From the NCBI RefSeq assembly GCF_900240285.1, contig NZ_OESS01000002.1, positions 372,001 to 436,000 on the forward strand: DNA of 64,000 nt. Direction: 5' to 3'. Below, in pieces: positions 1 through 9,490 of this stretch. The position numbers were made by a program, and so were the translations under genes. The DNA comes from Halobacillus sp. Marseille-P3879. GTDB taxonomy: Bacteria; Bacillota; Bacilli; Bacillales; Halobacillaceae. The notes beneath the pieces are model-generated. The model was given only the letters and a program-made list of their open reading frames with translations, did not search any database and was not told the DNA's origin. The stretch's first letter is position 1; each line of letters begins with the position of its first letter.

Positions 1-186
1 CATATGAATGTGGAAGCGGATGAAATTGAAGCAGCGGTTCATGCGGTGCTTAATGATAAATATCACACAGCTGATTTGAAAATCGAAGGCGGTACTGAGG
101 TGAGCGGAAGCGAACTTGCGAAAAAGGTATCAGAACAAATGAATTCCAATGAAACTACTGAAAACATTATGAGGTGTTACGCATAA
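1..186 (+). CDS. leuB: 3-isopropylmalate dehydrogenase, C-terminal fragment
   Basis: The reading frame is open from the window edge to a TAA at 184-186, so only the last 61 codons are present. The C-terminal pattern (IEAAVHAVLND, then YHTADLKIEGGTEVSGSELAKK) matches the end of LeuB, which oxidises and decarboxylates 3-isopropylmalate with NAD. The ATG at position 4 is internal and is not a start. It lies 21 nt upstream of leuC in the usual leuB-leuC-leuD order. The assignment rests on the tail alplus context; the catalytic part is outside the window. Confidence 0.85.
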   Translation, partial: HMNVEADEIEAAVHAVLNDKYHTADLKIEGGTEVSGSELAKKVSEQMNSNETTENIMRCYA

Positions 187-207
187 AGAAAGAAAGGAGC
201 GACCATT

Positions 208-1626
208 ATGGGGCGACCTAAAACGATTGTTGAAAAAATTTGGGATCAGCATGTCATTCATCAGGAAGAGGGTAAGCCTGAGTTAATCTATATTGATCTG
301 CATTTAGTTCACGAAGTTACTTCCCCTCAAGCGTTTGAAGGACTGAGAATGAAAGATCGCAAAGTACGTCGTCCTGATCGCACGTACGCAACCATGGATC
401 ACAACGTGCCGACTTTGCACAGGCACATTATTAAAGACCAAATTTCTAAGAAGCAAATGGATACACTGAAGCAAAACTGTGATGAGTTTGGCATTAGACT
501 AGCTGATATTGATCACCCTGACCAGGGGATTGTCCACATTATTGGACCTCAGCTTGGTCTTACACAGCCAGGAAAAACGATTGTCTGCGGAGACAGCCAC
601 ACGTCCACTCATGGAGCATTCGGCGCACTGGCCTTTGGAATTGGAACAAGTGAAGTAGAGCATGTACTTGCGACACAGTCATTGTGGCAGTCAACTCCAA
701 AAACTCTCCAGGTAAACGTGGATGGAGAGCTTGGAACCGGGGTGACCGCCAAGGATTTAATATTGGCGATCATCGCAAAATTCGGGGTACGCTTTGGAAC
801 CGGCTATGTTGTGGAATATACTGGAGAAGCGATCCGCAAGCTTTCGATGGAAGAGCGGATGACAATATGTAATATGTCAATTGAAGCAGGAGCTCGTGCC
901 GGCCTGATCAGCCCGGACGAAACTACGGTGGAATATTTAAGAGGTAAACGACACGTTCCTAAAGATGAAGAATTTGAAGCTGCAGCTCAAGAGTGGCTTT
1001 CCCTTGCCACTGACTCGGGTGCTGAATATGATGCCGCTGTTGAAATAAATGCGTCAGAGATTGAGCCTCAAGTAACATGGGGAACAAACCCATCTCAGTG
1101 TGTGCCTGTGGGTGCAACTACCCCGGATCCATCAGTACTTGAAGATGCTCAAGAACAGGACAGCATTCAAAGGGCGCTTGATTACATGGGATTAGAACCC
1201 AATCAAGAAATTCAATCGATACCGATTGAACATGTTTTTATTGGGTCCTGTACGAACTCAAGAATCAGTGATCTCCGCAAAGCTGCCGAGATTGTTAAAG
1301 GCGGCAAGGTTCACCAGGGAGTAAGAGCCATGGTGGTACCAGGTTCATTCTCTGTGAAACAGCAGGCTGAAGCAGAAGGGTTGGATACGATTTTTCTCAC
1401 AGCAGGATTTGAATGGAGAGATGCGGGATGCAGTATGTGTCTGGCCATGAATGATGACATTGTTCCTCCAGGTGAACGCTGTGCCTCTACCTCTAATCGT
1501 AATTTCGAAGGCAGACAGGGCAACGGAGCACGTACTCACCTTGTGAGTCCGGAAATGGCGGCAGCAGCAGCTTTGGAAGGTTCATTTGTAGATGTAAGAA
1601 AATTTGGCGCGACGGTAGGAGGGTAA
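208..1626 (+). CDS. leuC: 3-isopropylmalate dehydratase large subunit
   Basis: Full-length 472-residue LeuC, the [4Fe-4S] large subunit of isopropylmalate isomerase, which interconverts 2- and 3-isopropylmalate in leucine synthesis. The three cluster cysteines are visible: C348 in GSCTNSR, and C408 and C411 in [10 protein letters not shown]. The substrate-site motif [18 protein letters not shown] is present, and the tail motif [12 protein letters not shown] is intact. ATG at 208 has an AAAGGAGCG ribosome binding site. The stop codon directly abuts the leuD start, as is usual for a two-subunit enzyme made in equal amounts. Confidence 0.98.
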   Translation: MGRPKTIVEKIWDQHVIHQEEGKPELIYIDLHLVHEVTSPQAFEGLRMKDRKVRRPDRTYATMDHNVPTLHRHIIKDQISKKQMDTLKQNCDEFGIRLADIDHPDQGIVHIIGPQLGLTQPGKTIVCGDSHTSTHGAFGALAFGIGTSEVEHVLATQSLWQSTPKTLQVNVDGELGTGVTAKDLILAIIAKFGVRFGTGYVVEYTGEAIRKLSMEERMTICNMSIEAGARAGLISPDETTVEYLRGKRHVPKDEEFEAAAQEWLSLATDSGAEYDAAVEINASEIEPQVTWGTNPSQCVPVGATTPDPSVLEDAQEQDSIQRALDYMGLEPNQEIQSIPIEHVFIGSCTNSRISDLRKAAEIVKGGKVHQGVRAMVVPGSFSVKQQAEAEGLDTIFLTAGFEWRDAGCSMCLAMNDDIVPPGERCASTSNRNFEGRQGNGARTHLVSPEMAAAAALEGSFVDVRKFGATVGG

Positions 1627-2217
1627 ATGATGGAACCTATTAAACAGCATACTGGATTGATTTACCCGCTTGATCGATCGAATGTAGATACCGATCAAAT
1701 TATACCCAAGCAATTTTTAAAACGAATTGAGCGTCAGGGTTTCGGTCAGTTTCTATTTTATAACTGGCGCTTTAACGATGACGGTTCCAAGCGGGAGGAT
1801 TTTTCTTTAAACTATCCGATGTATAAGGATGCCACTGTACTGGTAGCTGGTGAGAATTTCGGATGTGGATCTTCTCGGGAGCACGCCCCCTGGGCGATTC
1901 AGGATTTCGGTTTTAAGGTTGTCATAGCCACCAGCTTTGCAGATATTTTTTATAATAACTGCTTTAAAAATGGTATTCTTCCAATTGTGCTGCCTCGAAA
2001 TGAAGTAAATGATCTTCTTGAACAGGCAAAGGATGAAAAAATAACTATTAGTGTTGATCTCGTCAATCAACAAGTAAAAAGTGATCATGGTTTAGTATCA
2101 GCATTTGATATTCAACCTTATCATAAAGATATGTTGTTAAATGGCTGGGACGAAATATCTGTTACGTTGAATTATGCTGACGCCATTGATCAGTATGAAA
2201 CAGAGAAAGCCAAATAA
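1627..2217 (+). CDS. leuD: 3-isopropylmalate dehydratase small subunit
   Basis: 196-residue LeuD, the swivelling small subunit that joins LeuC to form isopropylmalate isomerase. Recognisable motifs are DRSNVDTDQIIPKQFLKRI near the N-terminus and GENFGCGSSREHAPWAI in the middle. The start is ATG-ATG immediately after the leuC TAA, with GGAGG at about 1618-1622 inside the leuC end, so the two are translationally coupled. Length and spacing are ordinary for Bacillaceae. The second ATG at 1630 is an equally good start. Confidence 0.97.
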   Translation: MMEPIKQHTGLIYPLDRSNVDTDQIIPKQFLKRIERQGFGQFLFYNWRFNDDGSKREDFSLNYPMYKDATVLVAGENFGCGSSREHAPWAIQDFGFKVVIATSFADIFYNNCFKNGILPIVLPRNEVNDLLEQAKDEKITISVDLVNQQVKSDHGLVSAFDIQPYHKDMLLNGWDEISVTLNYADAIDQYETEKAK

Positions 2218-2294
2218 TTAAAACAAGGAGTGAAGACGTTGGGAATTTCTTAACGCTAGCTAAAGTCTTTGAAGCCAAAGAACAATTAAACGAT

Positions 2295-3227
2295 GTGGTT
2301 CATCAAACACCGTTTAAAACCTCTGAAACATTTAATCAGCACACAGGTCAACAGGTGTATCTGAAAATGGAGAATCAGCAAAAGACAGGAGCATTTAAAG
2401 TGAGAGGAGCTTCTTTTAAAGTCTCCCAGCTGACGAGTGAAGAAGCTGAATGCGGAGTCATTGCTGCCTCGGCAGGGAACCATGCGCAAGGTGTAGCGCT
2501 TGCTGCCGCAAAACGCGGCATTCCTGCTCAAATCTTTATGCCAGAGGGAACTCCTCAAGCTAAAGTGCAGGCGACAGAAGCTTATGGTGCCAAGACTGTT
2601 TTAACAGGAGAATCTTTTCAAGAAGCTTATGCAGCAGCAATGGAAGAGCAAAAACGCTGCGGCGCCACATTTGTTCATCCATTTGATGATGTAGATGTTA
2701 TGGCCGGGCAGGCTACGGTTGCAGTTGAAATGCTTCAGGAGCAGCCCGACCTGGATACGATCGTTGTACCGATCGGTGGCGGAGGACTTATTGCTGGTAT
2801 AGCTTACGCGGCCAAGCAATTAAAGCCCGACATTAAAGTAGTGGGGGTTCAATCTGAAAAAGCACCTTCTACGTATAACTCATTTTATAAATGCGGGCCG
2901 AGAAAACTGACCTCCGTTTCTACAATTGCAGATGGGATTGCTGTAAAGCAGCATGGGACGAAAACATTCCATTATATCCGTAAATACGTGGATGCGATTG
3001 TGACCGTTGAAGAACAGCAGATTGCGAGTACCATTTTAAAGCTGCTTGAGCGTGAGAAGACACTCGTGGAAGGGGCGGGAGCAACAGCCCTTGCCGCAGT
3101 ATTAGCCCACAAGGAAGCTTTAGCCGGGAGAAAGTGCGGTGTTGTAGTAAGTGGTGGAAACATGGATGTTTCGAGATTACCACACGTTCAACAGCTAGCA
3201 TTAACAAAAAGAATGGTCATGGTATAA
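2295..3227 (+). CDS. ilvA: threonine dehydratase, short form, 5' end disturbed
   Basis: PLP-dependent threonine ammonia-lyase making 2-oxobutanoate for isoleucine. The PLP lysine is in KTGAFKVRGA (residue 35 from the GTG) and the phosphate loop is GGGGLIAG. Homology continues upstream of the GTG at 2295 (readable as FLTLAKVFEAKEQLNDVVHQTP), but no ATG, GTG or TTG is in frame there. The ribosome binding site (AAGGAG, 2225-2230) and the TTG/GTG starts after it are in the next frame and stop at 2251. Adding one A near 2244 would restore MGNFLTLAK. The protein ends shortly after the catalytic domain, so the C-terminal ACT-like regulatory domain of longer IlvA is absent, as in TdcB-type enzymes. 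It follows leuD by about 20 nt and ends at a strong terminator. Confidence 0.85.
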   Translation: MVHQTPFKTSETFNQHTGQQVYLKMENQQKTGAFKVRGASFKVSQLTSEEAECGVIAASAGNHAQGVALAAAKRGIPAQIFMPEGTPQAKVQATEAYGAKTVLTGESFQEAYAAAMEEQKRCGATFVHPFDDVDVMAGQATVAVEMLQEQPDLDTIVVPIGGGGLIAGIAYAAKQLKPDIKVVGVQSEKAPSTYNSFYKCGPRKLTSVSTIADGIAVKQHGTKTFHYIRKYVDAIVTVEEQQIASTILKLLEREKTLVEGAGATALAAVLAHKEALAGRKCGVVVSGGNMDVSRLPHVQQLALTKRMVMV

Positions 3228-3242
3228 GAAATGAGGAATGGG

Positions 3243-3273
3243 ACGCCAATCATATGGATTGGCGTTCTTTTTT
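3243..3273 (+). terminator. terminator of the leu-ilvA operon
   Basis: Perfect 9-bp stem ACGCCAATC / GATTGGCGT with a 5-nt loop, followed by a T-run. It lies 16 nt after the ilvA stop. Confidence 0.9.
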
Positions 3274-3357
3274 ACCAAAAAAGTGGTAGTTAGTATAGAC
3301 GTAGCCGTAGACTAATTATGAAAAGATTGTTAGGAATTTAGTAATCTTCAGGAAAAC

Positions 3358-3394
3358 AAAAAATCTCCTATCCATAGTCAGACTGGATAGGAGA
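3358..3394 (-). terminator. terminator of the desaturase gene
   Basis: 11-bp stem TCTCCTATCCA / TGGATAGGAGA. Read on the minus strand it is followed by GATTTTTTGTTT, just after the desaturase stop. Confidence 0.85.
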
Positions 3395-3398
3395 TAAG

Positions 3399-4451
3399 TT
3401 ATTGCTTCATTTTTTTATAATCTACTTTTTCAACGTTTAACCCATTACCCAGGGAGCCGTACAAGTGCCCTTGATTAGGATCAATCAATTCCCGATTGTC
3501 AAAGTAGACTCGTGGTGTTTTCCATAAGGCAAGGAGTGCTTTACTCATAGGCATTTCGTGGTAACGCTCCGGCCAGAGTGTTTTAATCTTCTCCTTCACC
3601 AGCGGATAATGCTTTGAACTCATCCCCGGGAATAAGTGGTGCTCTGTGTGATGGGAGAAGTTAAAGTGAATATAATCCACCCACTTGGGTACTGTCACAG
3701 TTAAACTGTTTGCTAAAGGGTCGTTCACGGGAACTAACGGGTTTAACCGATGATTGGTAGAGATATACCCCATTACAATTAAATTTGCGACTAAAAGGGG
3801 GATGAAAAAAGCAAACAGCCATTTCTCCCATCCAATTAAGAACAGAAGACCAATCCAGCTTGTCCAGGGCAAAATCATTTGAAGACAAACTTCAGGCTGT
3901 TTTTTTGGCTTGAAATCCTTTATATAAGCAAAAAACATTTTTAGTGAGTGGGCAGTAAATTGAATGGCCAGGGAAGAGAAAGCAAAGAATGAACGCACAA
4001 CTAAAGGCAGCTTGTAGATCCATCTAAAAAACTTCGATTTGCTTAATCGTTCAAGTGTTGGCCAGGAATCTGGATCATTTTCTTCATGCTGAGTATGAAT
4101 ATGATGATTGAGATTATGCCATTTACGCCATAGTTTTGGGCCTGTACTCAATGGCCAGAAAGCAATCGCACCTAATAAATCTCGTATCCATGGTTTCTTA
4201 ACTACTGTTCCATGAAGAATTTCGTGTCCTAAGAACCCCATACCGGCAAAGCTGGCACCTAGAATCAAAGCTATGGGCAGATAGAAGAGTGGATGCCAAT
4301 TAGTTAAACTGATTATAAGCAAACCTGCAATTACGATGGAAAGATATGCGAGGCCGCCCCACAGTCGTACAGGAACGGGTTTGAAAACACCCTTAGGCAT
4401 ATATTTAGCCACACGCTTGGCATACCAGCCGTAAGAATGTAGGTCTTCCAT
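3399..4451 (-). CDS. membrane fatty acid desaturase
   Basis: 350-residue integral-membrane di-iron desaturase. Three histidine boxes are present: GHEILHG, WHNLNHHIHTQH and FNFSHHTEHHLFPG, the ligands of the non-haem di-iron site that inserts a double bond into acyl chains. Hydrophobic spans flank the first box. The start chosen is the ATG at 4451, because GAAAGGGAG lies 7 nt upstream; a longer frame to 4505 lacks such a site. It is a single gene with its own terminator, divergent from the iron-uptake pair. A role in membrane fluidity is inference; chain position and electron donor cannot be told from sequence. Confidence 0.88.
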   Translation of the reverse strand: MEDLHSYGWYAKRVAKYMPKGVFKPVPVRLWGGLAYLSIVIAGLLIISLTNWHPLFYLPIALILGASFAGMGFLGHEILHGTVVKKPWIRDLLGAIAFWPLSTGPKLWRKWHNLNHHIHTQHEENDPDSWPTLERLSKSKFFRWIYKLPLVVRSFFAFSSLAIQFTAHSLKMFFAYIKDFKPKKQPEVCLQMILPWTSWIGLLFLIGWEKWLFAFFIPLLVANLIVMGYISTNHRLNPLVPVNDPLANSLTVTVPKWVDYIHFNFSHHTEHHLFPGMSSKHYPLVKEKIKTLWPERYHEMPMSKALLALWKTPRVYFDNRELIDPNQGHLYGSLGNGLNVEKVDYKKMKQ

Positions 4452-4594
4452 AAATGATCTCCCTTTCAATAAATCATGTAAGTAAAGGTTCAGTTCTATA
4501 CACATCGTAGCAACCGTTAATATACAAAGTCAATGGAAGTTTAATACCAGGTATTAATATTAAGTGTTATATCTCTAATTGAGAAAAGTTTTCA

Positions 4595-4623
4595 TTGACA
4601 TTTTTACTAATGAACCTTATGAT
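4595..4623 (+). promoter_or_regulatory. sigma-A promoter of the siderophore uptake operon
   Basis: TTGACA at 4595-4600, a 17-nt spacer, and TATGAT at 4618-4623: close to the consensus. The Fur-like box starts 10 nt downstream, at the expected transcription start. Confidence 0.8.
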
Positions 4624-4632
4624 AGAATGTAT

Positions 4633-4651
4633 GACAATGAGAATCTTTATC
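4633..4651 (+). promoter_or_regulatory. Fur box
   Basis: GACAATGAGAATCTTTATC matches 16 of 19 positions of the classical Fur box GATAATGATAATCATTATC. It overlaps the predicted start of transcription, so iron-loaded Fur would block the operon. Confidence 0.8.
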
Positions 4652-4739
4652 AGTTGTGATTATTGTTTCTTTATATAATGTACATAAATACCAAAAAATA
4701 TAAAGGAATGTTAATATAACAAAGAAAGGAAGAAAATGG

Positions 4740-5738
4740 ATGAAGAAAGTTTTTTTATTATTACTTATTTTATTTACGGCTCTTTTAGCAGCCTGCAATG
4801 GAAACAATAAAGAAGAATCAGGCGAGGAGTCACCCGAGAGTGAGTCACGCTCTGTAACAGTTGAGGATGCGACGGGTGAAAAAACCATCGAAGGGACCCC
4901 TGAGAATGTTGTGGTTCTTGAGTGGGCATATGCAGAAGAATTACAAGCTCTTGGAATGGAGCCGACAGGGGTAGCTGATCTTGATTCTTATGGAGACTGG
5001 GTAGATGTAGGAGAGCCTTTAAGTGATGAAGTTAAAGATGTAGGTACACGTCAGGAGCCAAATCTTGAGGCTATTTCACGACTTGAGCCTGACTTAATTA
5101 TAGGCGTAGATTACAGGCACGAAGGAATTGCTGAGGACTTAGAAGAAATTGCGCCGACACTTATGTTTGCTCCTTATTCTGAAGAGAGTGCGGAGAACCA
5201 GTTTGACAGCATGCTTGAGGAGTTCAACACGGTTGCAGAAGCAGTAGATCGAGAAGATGAAGCGGAGCAGGCTGTAAACGATATGGATCAGACCTTTGAA
5301 GAGCAGAGGGCACGGCTTGAAGAGGCTGGTAAAGAGGGAATGAACTACGTAATGACTCAGGCTTTTACAGCTCAAAACACACCAACTCTGCGTTTGTTTA
5401 CTGATAATTCAATTGTAGCCAATGTAATGAGTGAATTAGGGATGGAAAATGATTATGAATCTGACGAGTTAGAAGTTTACGGTTATACTGAGACAACCGT
5501 GGAAACTTTACAAAATTACCAGGATTCTAATCTCTTTTACATCGTTCAGGACGAAGACAATATATTTAATGAGCAGCTTGCCGGAAATCCTGTCTGGGAA
5601 GAGTTAGAGTTTGTGCAGGATGACCGCTTATATCAAATGCCTGGAAGTACCTGGACATTTGGAGGCCCTCTATCTGCGGAAGTATTAGCCGAACAAGTGG
5701 TTAATTCAGTAGTAGAGAAAGAAGAAGAGGACGAATAA
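4740..5738 (+). CDS. iron-siderophore ABC transporter substrate-binding lipoprotein
   Basis: 332-residue FhuD/FecB/YfiY-type binding protein. The signal peptide ends in a lipobox (LLAAC, Cys19), followed by an acidic linker (EESGEESPESES). The periplasmic-binding core starts at about residue 40 (SVTVEDATGEKTIEGTPENVVVLEW, a characteristic opening of this family) with the second lobe after a long helix. It would capture ferric siderophore on the outer membrane face of the cell membrane and deliver it to the permease 16 nt downstream. A Fur box and a strong promoter precede it. The ligand, hydroxamate or citrate type, cannot be decided here. Confidence 0.92.
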   Translation: MKKVFLLLLILFTALLAACNGNNKEESGEESPESESRSVTVEDATGEKTIEGTPENVVVLEWAYAEELQALGMEPTGVADLDSYGDWVDVGEPLSDEVKDVGTRQEPNLEAISRLEPDLIIGVDYRHEGIAEDLEEIAPTLMFAPYSEESAENQFDSMLEEFNTVAEAVDREDEAEQAVNDMDQTFEEQRARLEEAGKEGMNYVMTQAFTAQNTPTLRLFTDNSIVANVMSELGMENDYESDELEVYGYTETTVETLQNYQDSNLFYIVQDEDNIFNEQLAGNPVWEELEFVQDDRLYQMPGSTWTFGGPLSAEVLAEQVVNSVVEKEEEDE

Positions 5739-5754
5739 AAGGTCGTGAACGTAA

Positions 5755-7782
5755 ATGAATTTATCTTTTAAAAAAGTTCTAATAGGAGCTCTCACCTTTG
5801 GAGGTGGGAGCATCTTATTATGTTTGTTAACTTTCATACATATTAATCAAGGTAATGTTTCACTGTCTGTAACTACGGTGGTACAGGCAATCATAAATCC
5901 AATGGATACCATAGAGCATCATACCGTACGTATGATGCGGCTTCCGCGTGCGGTAATAGGGATTCTAGCTGGGGGGGCGCTTGCTGTATCTGGTGTTATT
6001 CTCCAAACTGTCACTAAAAACCCGCTCTCTTCAGCAAGTACGCTTGGTATTCATTCCGGAACATATTTTGCAGTTGTATTAACAACAGTTCTTCTTCCTT
6101 CTGCATTGGTAGGGAACGGAGTCATAACTGCTTTTGCCGGAGGGTTACTGACTTTTTTATTCGTTTACTTCCTATCCGGCGGTGGAGATGCTACTCCTGT
6201 CCGCATGGTGCTCGCAGGAATGATCGTTACATTTTTGTTTTCATCACTGACCTCCCTGCTTCAGATCTTTTATGAAAACGAAACTCAAGGTTTATTTTTA
6301 TGGGGTTCCGGTACTCTGGTTCAGAATGACTGGAGTGGTGTAAAGTTTTCTTTGCCTTTTGTGATGGCTGCAGTTATTGTTTTACTTTTTTACTCACTGA
6401 AACTGGACACTTTAACGTTAGGTGATGAAGTAGCTACCGCATTAGGCCAAAATGTACGATCAGTTAAACTTATTACCATTATATCTGCTGTTCTATTAAC
6501 CTCTGTGACTGTTAGTGTTGTCGGACCGATAGGATTTGTCGGACTCGTTGCCCCTCATATAGTAAAACTAATTGGATATCGGACGCATAAACTGCTTATA
6601 ACGGGCTCTTTTTTGTGGGGGGCTAATGTCTTACTATTTGCTGATGTAATTGCCCGGGTGATTGATCCTTCTTTTTCTGAACTTCCTGTTGGGGCTGTCA
6701 CCGCTTTAGTCGGTTCCCCGTGGTTGATTTGGCTTGTCCTACGCATGAAACAGGAGGGAAACACGAAGGATACAGGCTCTATATTGGCAGGAAGACTTGC
6801 GGTCAATCTTCCGTTAAGAAAAATTGTCCCGATCCTTCTAATCGTGATATTCGTAACGGTAGCGATCAGCATGTCATCAGGCAATTATGGGTTTGAACCT
6901 GTAGCTACTTATGAAGCGTTAATGGGGCTGACAAATGAATTTATGCGAAATTATATTTTAGAACTGCGTTTACCTCGTTCCCTTGTAGCTTTGTTAGCAG
7001 GGGCTATATTGGCTGTCAGTGGACTGATTTTCCAGGGTGTCCTTCGCAACCCATTGGCTGACCCTTCGGTTATAGGGATCACTTCCGGGGCTGGAGTTGG
7101 GGCCCTAACGACGATATATTTCTTCAGTGTGTCCACCTTCTGGGTTCCTATCGGAGCGATGGCTGGTGCATTTATTTTCTTTATTATCATTATGAGTCTT
7201 GGAGTTAAAGCTGAGTTCCATCCTACGACTCTTGCTTTGCTCGGAATTGGTGTCTCTGCGTTTGGATCTGCTTTTATTCAAATTATGGTCGTACAGGCCG
7301 AGTTAGGAGTAGCATCAGCACTTACCTGGTTATCTGGTACGACGTACGCCAAAGGCTGGTCAGAAATTCTTAAGTTTCTTCTTTGGCCTGTCTTATTGTT
7401 TATACCTCTGCTTGCAGTTCACATAAAGAATTTAGATGTTCTTTCTTTAGGAGATGACGCTGCAAAAGGGCTTGGCCTCGGGGTCGTTTCTATAAGATTC
7501 CAGATGGCCTTATTAGCAACTCTTTTAGCTGCCTGCAGCGTAGCCGCAGTAGGTTCGATTGGGTTCGTCGGGCTTATTGCACCCCATTTTTCACGACTGC
7601 TTGTCGGTAGTGCCAATCAGAAGCTTCTGCCTGTCACGATGCTTATTGGAGGGTTCTTATTAGTGGTTGCAGATTTGTTCAGCCGAACGCTGCTGGCTCC
7701 TAATGAGATTCCTTCAGGTATCCTGGTGGCATTGATCGGTGCGCCTTATTTTCTTTGGCTGATGAAACGCCGTTCTGTATAA
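5755..7782 (+). CDS. fhuB: fused double-domain siderophore ABC permease (FhuB type)
   Basis: 675-residue protein made of two FecCD permease halves in one chain. Each half carries the same landmarks: SGVILQTVTKNPLSSASTLG and GFVGLVAPHIVKL in the first, SGLIFQGVLRNPLADPSVIG and GFVGLIAPHFSRL in the second. Bacillus permeases are usually two separate proteins, while E. coli FhuB is fused in this way. It is co-transcribed with the upstream lipoprotein. No ATP-binding subunit gene follows: the next gene is dapF. The ATPase must therefore be encoded elsewhere. Confidence 0.93.
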   Translation: MNLSFKKVLIGALTFGGGSILLCLLTFIHINQGNVSLSVTTVVQAIINPMDTIEHHTVRMMRLPRAVIGILAGGALAVSGVILQTVTKNPLSSASTLGIHSGTYFAVVLTTVLLPSALVGNGVITAFAGGLLTFLFVYFLSGGGDATPVRMVLAGMIVTFLFSSLTSLLQIFYENETQGLFLWGSGTLVQNDWSGVKFSLPFVMAAVIVLLFYSLKLDTLTLGDEVATALGQNVRSVKLITIISAVLLTSVTVSVVGPIGFVGLVAPHIVKLIGYRTHKLLITGSFLWGANVLLFADVIARVIDPSFSELPVGAVTALVGSPWLIWLVLRMKQEGNTKDTGSILAGRLAVNLPLRKIVPILLIVIFVTVAISMSSGNYGFEPVATYEALMGLTNEFMRNYILELRLPRSLVALLAGAILAVSGLIFQGVLRNPLADPSVIGITSGAGVGALTTIYFFSVSTFWVPIGAMAGAFIFFIIIMSLGVKAEFHPTTLALLGIGVSAFGSAFIQIMVVQAELGVASALTWLSGTTYAKGWSEILKFLLWPVLLFIPLLAVHIKNLDVLSLGDDAAKGLGLGVVSIRFQMALLATLLAACSVAAVGSIGFVGLIAPHFSRLLVGSANQKLLPVTMLIGGFLLVVADLFSRTLLAPNEIPSGILVALIGAPYFLWLMKRRSV

Positions 7783-7828
7783 TAGTGTAGTATATGCTAT
7801 GATGTTGATAAAAAATGGGGGCGTAAGA

Positions 7829-8797
7829 ATGAAGATTGAATTTATTAAATGCCATGGATCAGGAAATGATTTTATCCTAATTGACGAAATAACTAATAAC
7901 TATACCTTTTCTGAGGAAGAACGAAAAGATCTTTCTGTACTGTTATGTAACCGTGAATACGGAGTAGGTTCTGACGGAATTCTCTTTGTTATGAAGAGCA
8001 GCACAGAGGAAGCGGAAGCACGGATGAGAATGTTTAATTCAGATGGTACAGAAGCTGAAATGTGCGGAAATGGTTTGCGCTGCGTAGCCCGTCATGTTAT
8101 CGAACAAGCTGGAAAACAAAGGGTTAACATTGAAACAGAAAAAGCTGCACTGGCCGTAGAACAGGTAGAAGAAATTTATACAGGCATTGAAACTTTTTCA
8201 GTAGCTATTGAACCTGTTTCATTTGAAGTGGAATCGCTGCCTATGAACTTTAAAAAAAGTGAAGCACTTGACGAGATCATTCCTGAACTCTCAAATACGC
8301 TCTCCTTTACAGCATTGAGTGTGCCCAATCCTCATATCGTCACGCTTGTTGATGAAGTAGATCAAGACCTGCTAAAAGAAGTCGGTGAGAAAGCAAACAA
8401 GCTCCCTGCCGTTTTTCCAAGAGGAGTGAATGTTAGTTTTGTACAGATTCTAGAAAAGAACAAAATCTTCGTGCAGACATATGAACGTGGTGTAGGTCTA
8501 ACCAATGCTTGTGGAACGGCAATGTCAGCTTCCACATTAGTATCAACGATTCTTGGGCCCAATGATATAGAGGTCCCGATTGTGGTTATTAATAAAGGCG
8601 GACTTGTAAACTGTGTAGTTGAAAAAGCAGATCGACGTTATACTATTCAGTTAAGAGGGAATGCAACGAATGTCTACACCGCATCCATAGATGTTGATCT
8701 CAATGCGAATAGTTGGAAATGGATAAATTCTACGGTGCATCAAAATGAGATTGATGTTTATGAAAGCTTAAAAGACTATGCGGCTTCTCAAGTTTAA
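7829..8797 (+). CDS. dapF: diaminopimelate epimerase
   Basis: 322-residue DapF, which interconverts LL- and meso-diaminopimelate, the last step before lysine and a precursor of the cell wall cross-link. Both catalytic cysteines are present: C79 in [10 protein letters not shown] and C228 in [13 protein letters not shown]. The ATG at 7829 was chosen because GGGGG lies 7 nt upstream and the protein then begins [15 protein letters not shown], the family's N-terminus. It is longer than the roughly 284-residue B. subtilis enzyme, with a C-terminal extension of about 35 residues (after residue 285). The other acetyl-branch genes are at 51-63 kb. Confidence 0.95.
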   Translation: MKIEFIKCHGSGNDFILIDEITNNYTFSEEERKDLSVLLCNREYGVGSDGILFVMKSSTEEAEARMRMFNSDGTEAEMCGNGLRCVARHVIEQAGKQRVNIETEKAALAVEQVEEIYTGIETFSVAIEPVSFEVESLPMNFKKSEALDEIIPELSNTLSFTALSVPNPHIVTLVDEVDQDLLKEVGEKANKLPAVFPRGVNVSFVQILEKNKIFVQTYERGVGLTNACGTAMSASTLVSTILGPNDIEVPIVVINKGGLVNCVVEKADRRYTIQLRGNATNVYTASIDVDLNANSWKWINSTVHQNEIDVYESLKDYAASQV

Positions 8798-8814
8798 AGG
8801 AAAGGAGAGAGATC

Positions 8815-9213
8815 ATGTTTACCACATTTCCAGTTAAAACGAACCACCACGATGAAATGGTTGACATTACAGAAATGGTTCAAAACTGGATAAAAGATCA
8901 GGGCATAAAAAGTGGCGCAGTAATCGTATCTTCGGCGCATACTACCGCAGGGATCACGATTAATGAAAATGCAGATCCCGATGTTAAAACAGATATGCTG
9001 CGCCGTTTTCGAGAAGTGTACCCATGGGACCACCCTCAAGACCGGCATATGGAGGGGAATACAGCTGCCCATATGAAAACGAGTACTGTAGGTCACGCCC
9101 AAACAATTATCATAGAAAATGGTAATCTAGTGCTCGGAACATGGCAGGGGATATATTTCTGTGAGTTCGATGGACCACGATCACGTAAAGTTCATGCGAA
9201 AATTATCCAATAA
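8815..9213 (+). CDS. YjbQ/UPF0047 family protein
   Basis: 132-residue single-domain protein. The signature [19 protein letters not shown] and the histidine-containing [15 protein letters not shown] define the YjbQ family, which has been linked to weak secondary thiamine-phosphate synthase activity; the physiological role is uncertain. The start has AAGGAGAG upstream, 17 nt after dapF, so it is probably in the same transcript. It ends at a strong terminator. Confidence 0.9.
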   Translation: MFTTFPVKTNHHDEMVDITEMVQNWIKDQGIKSGAVIVSSAHTTAGITINENADPDVKTDMLRRFREVYPWDHPQDRHMEGNTAAHMKTSTVGHAQTIIIENGNLVLGTWQGIYFCEFDGPRSRKVHAKIIQ

Positions 9214-9257
9214 AAAAGTAAGCGGCAGTCCTAATCTGCCTGTCGCTTACTTTTTTC
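9212..9257 (+). terminator. terminator after yjbQ family gene
   Basis: Long stem AAAAAAGTAAGCG / CGCTTACTTTTTT around a smaller inner stem (CAG/CTG), with a closing T-run. Confidence 0.9.
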
Positions 9258-9490
9258 TTATGTCTCACTGCCGAGCTTATTCTAAATTTTGCAACCTGCC
9301 CCATGGTTAATCCCCAGGGTATCAAAAAGGTTTTAAGTATAATTTTTTCATGTAAAGGACTCGTGCGTACATTTATTTCTTAAAAATGGATATATTAAAA
9401 ACGTTCATTTTAGATTTTTAAAATTGGGAGGTTATGAAAAGGTGAAATAGGGAAAAGGACGTTATGAATACATAAAGGAAGGTGAATAGA

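Noticed and set aside
1311-1539. Minus-strand frames inside leuC
   Set aside because: Shadows of the leuC coding sequence, without ribosome binding sites.
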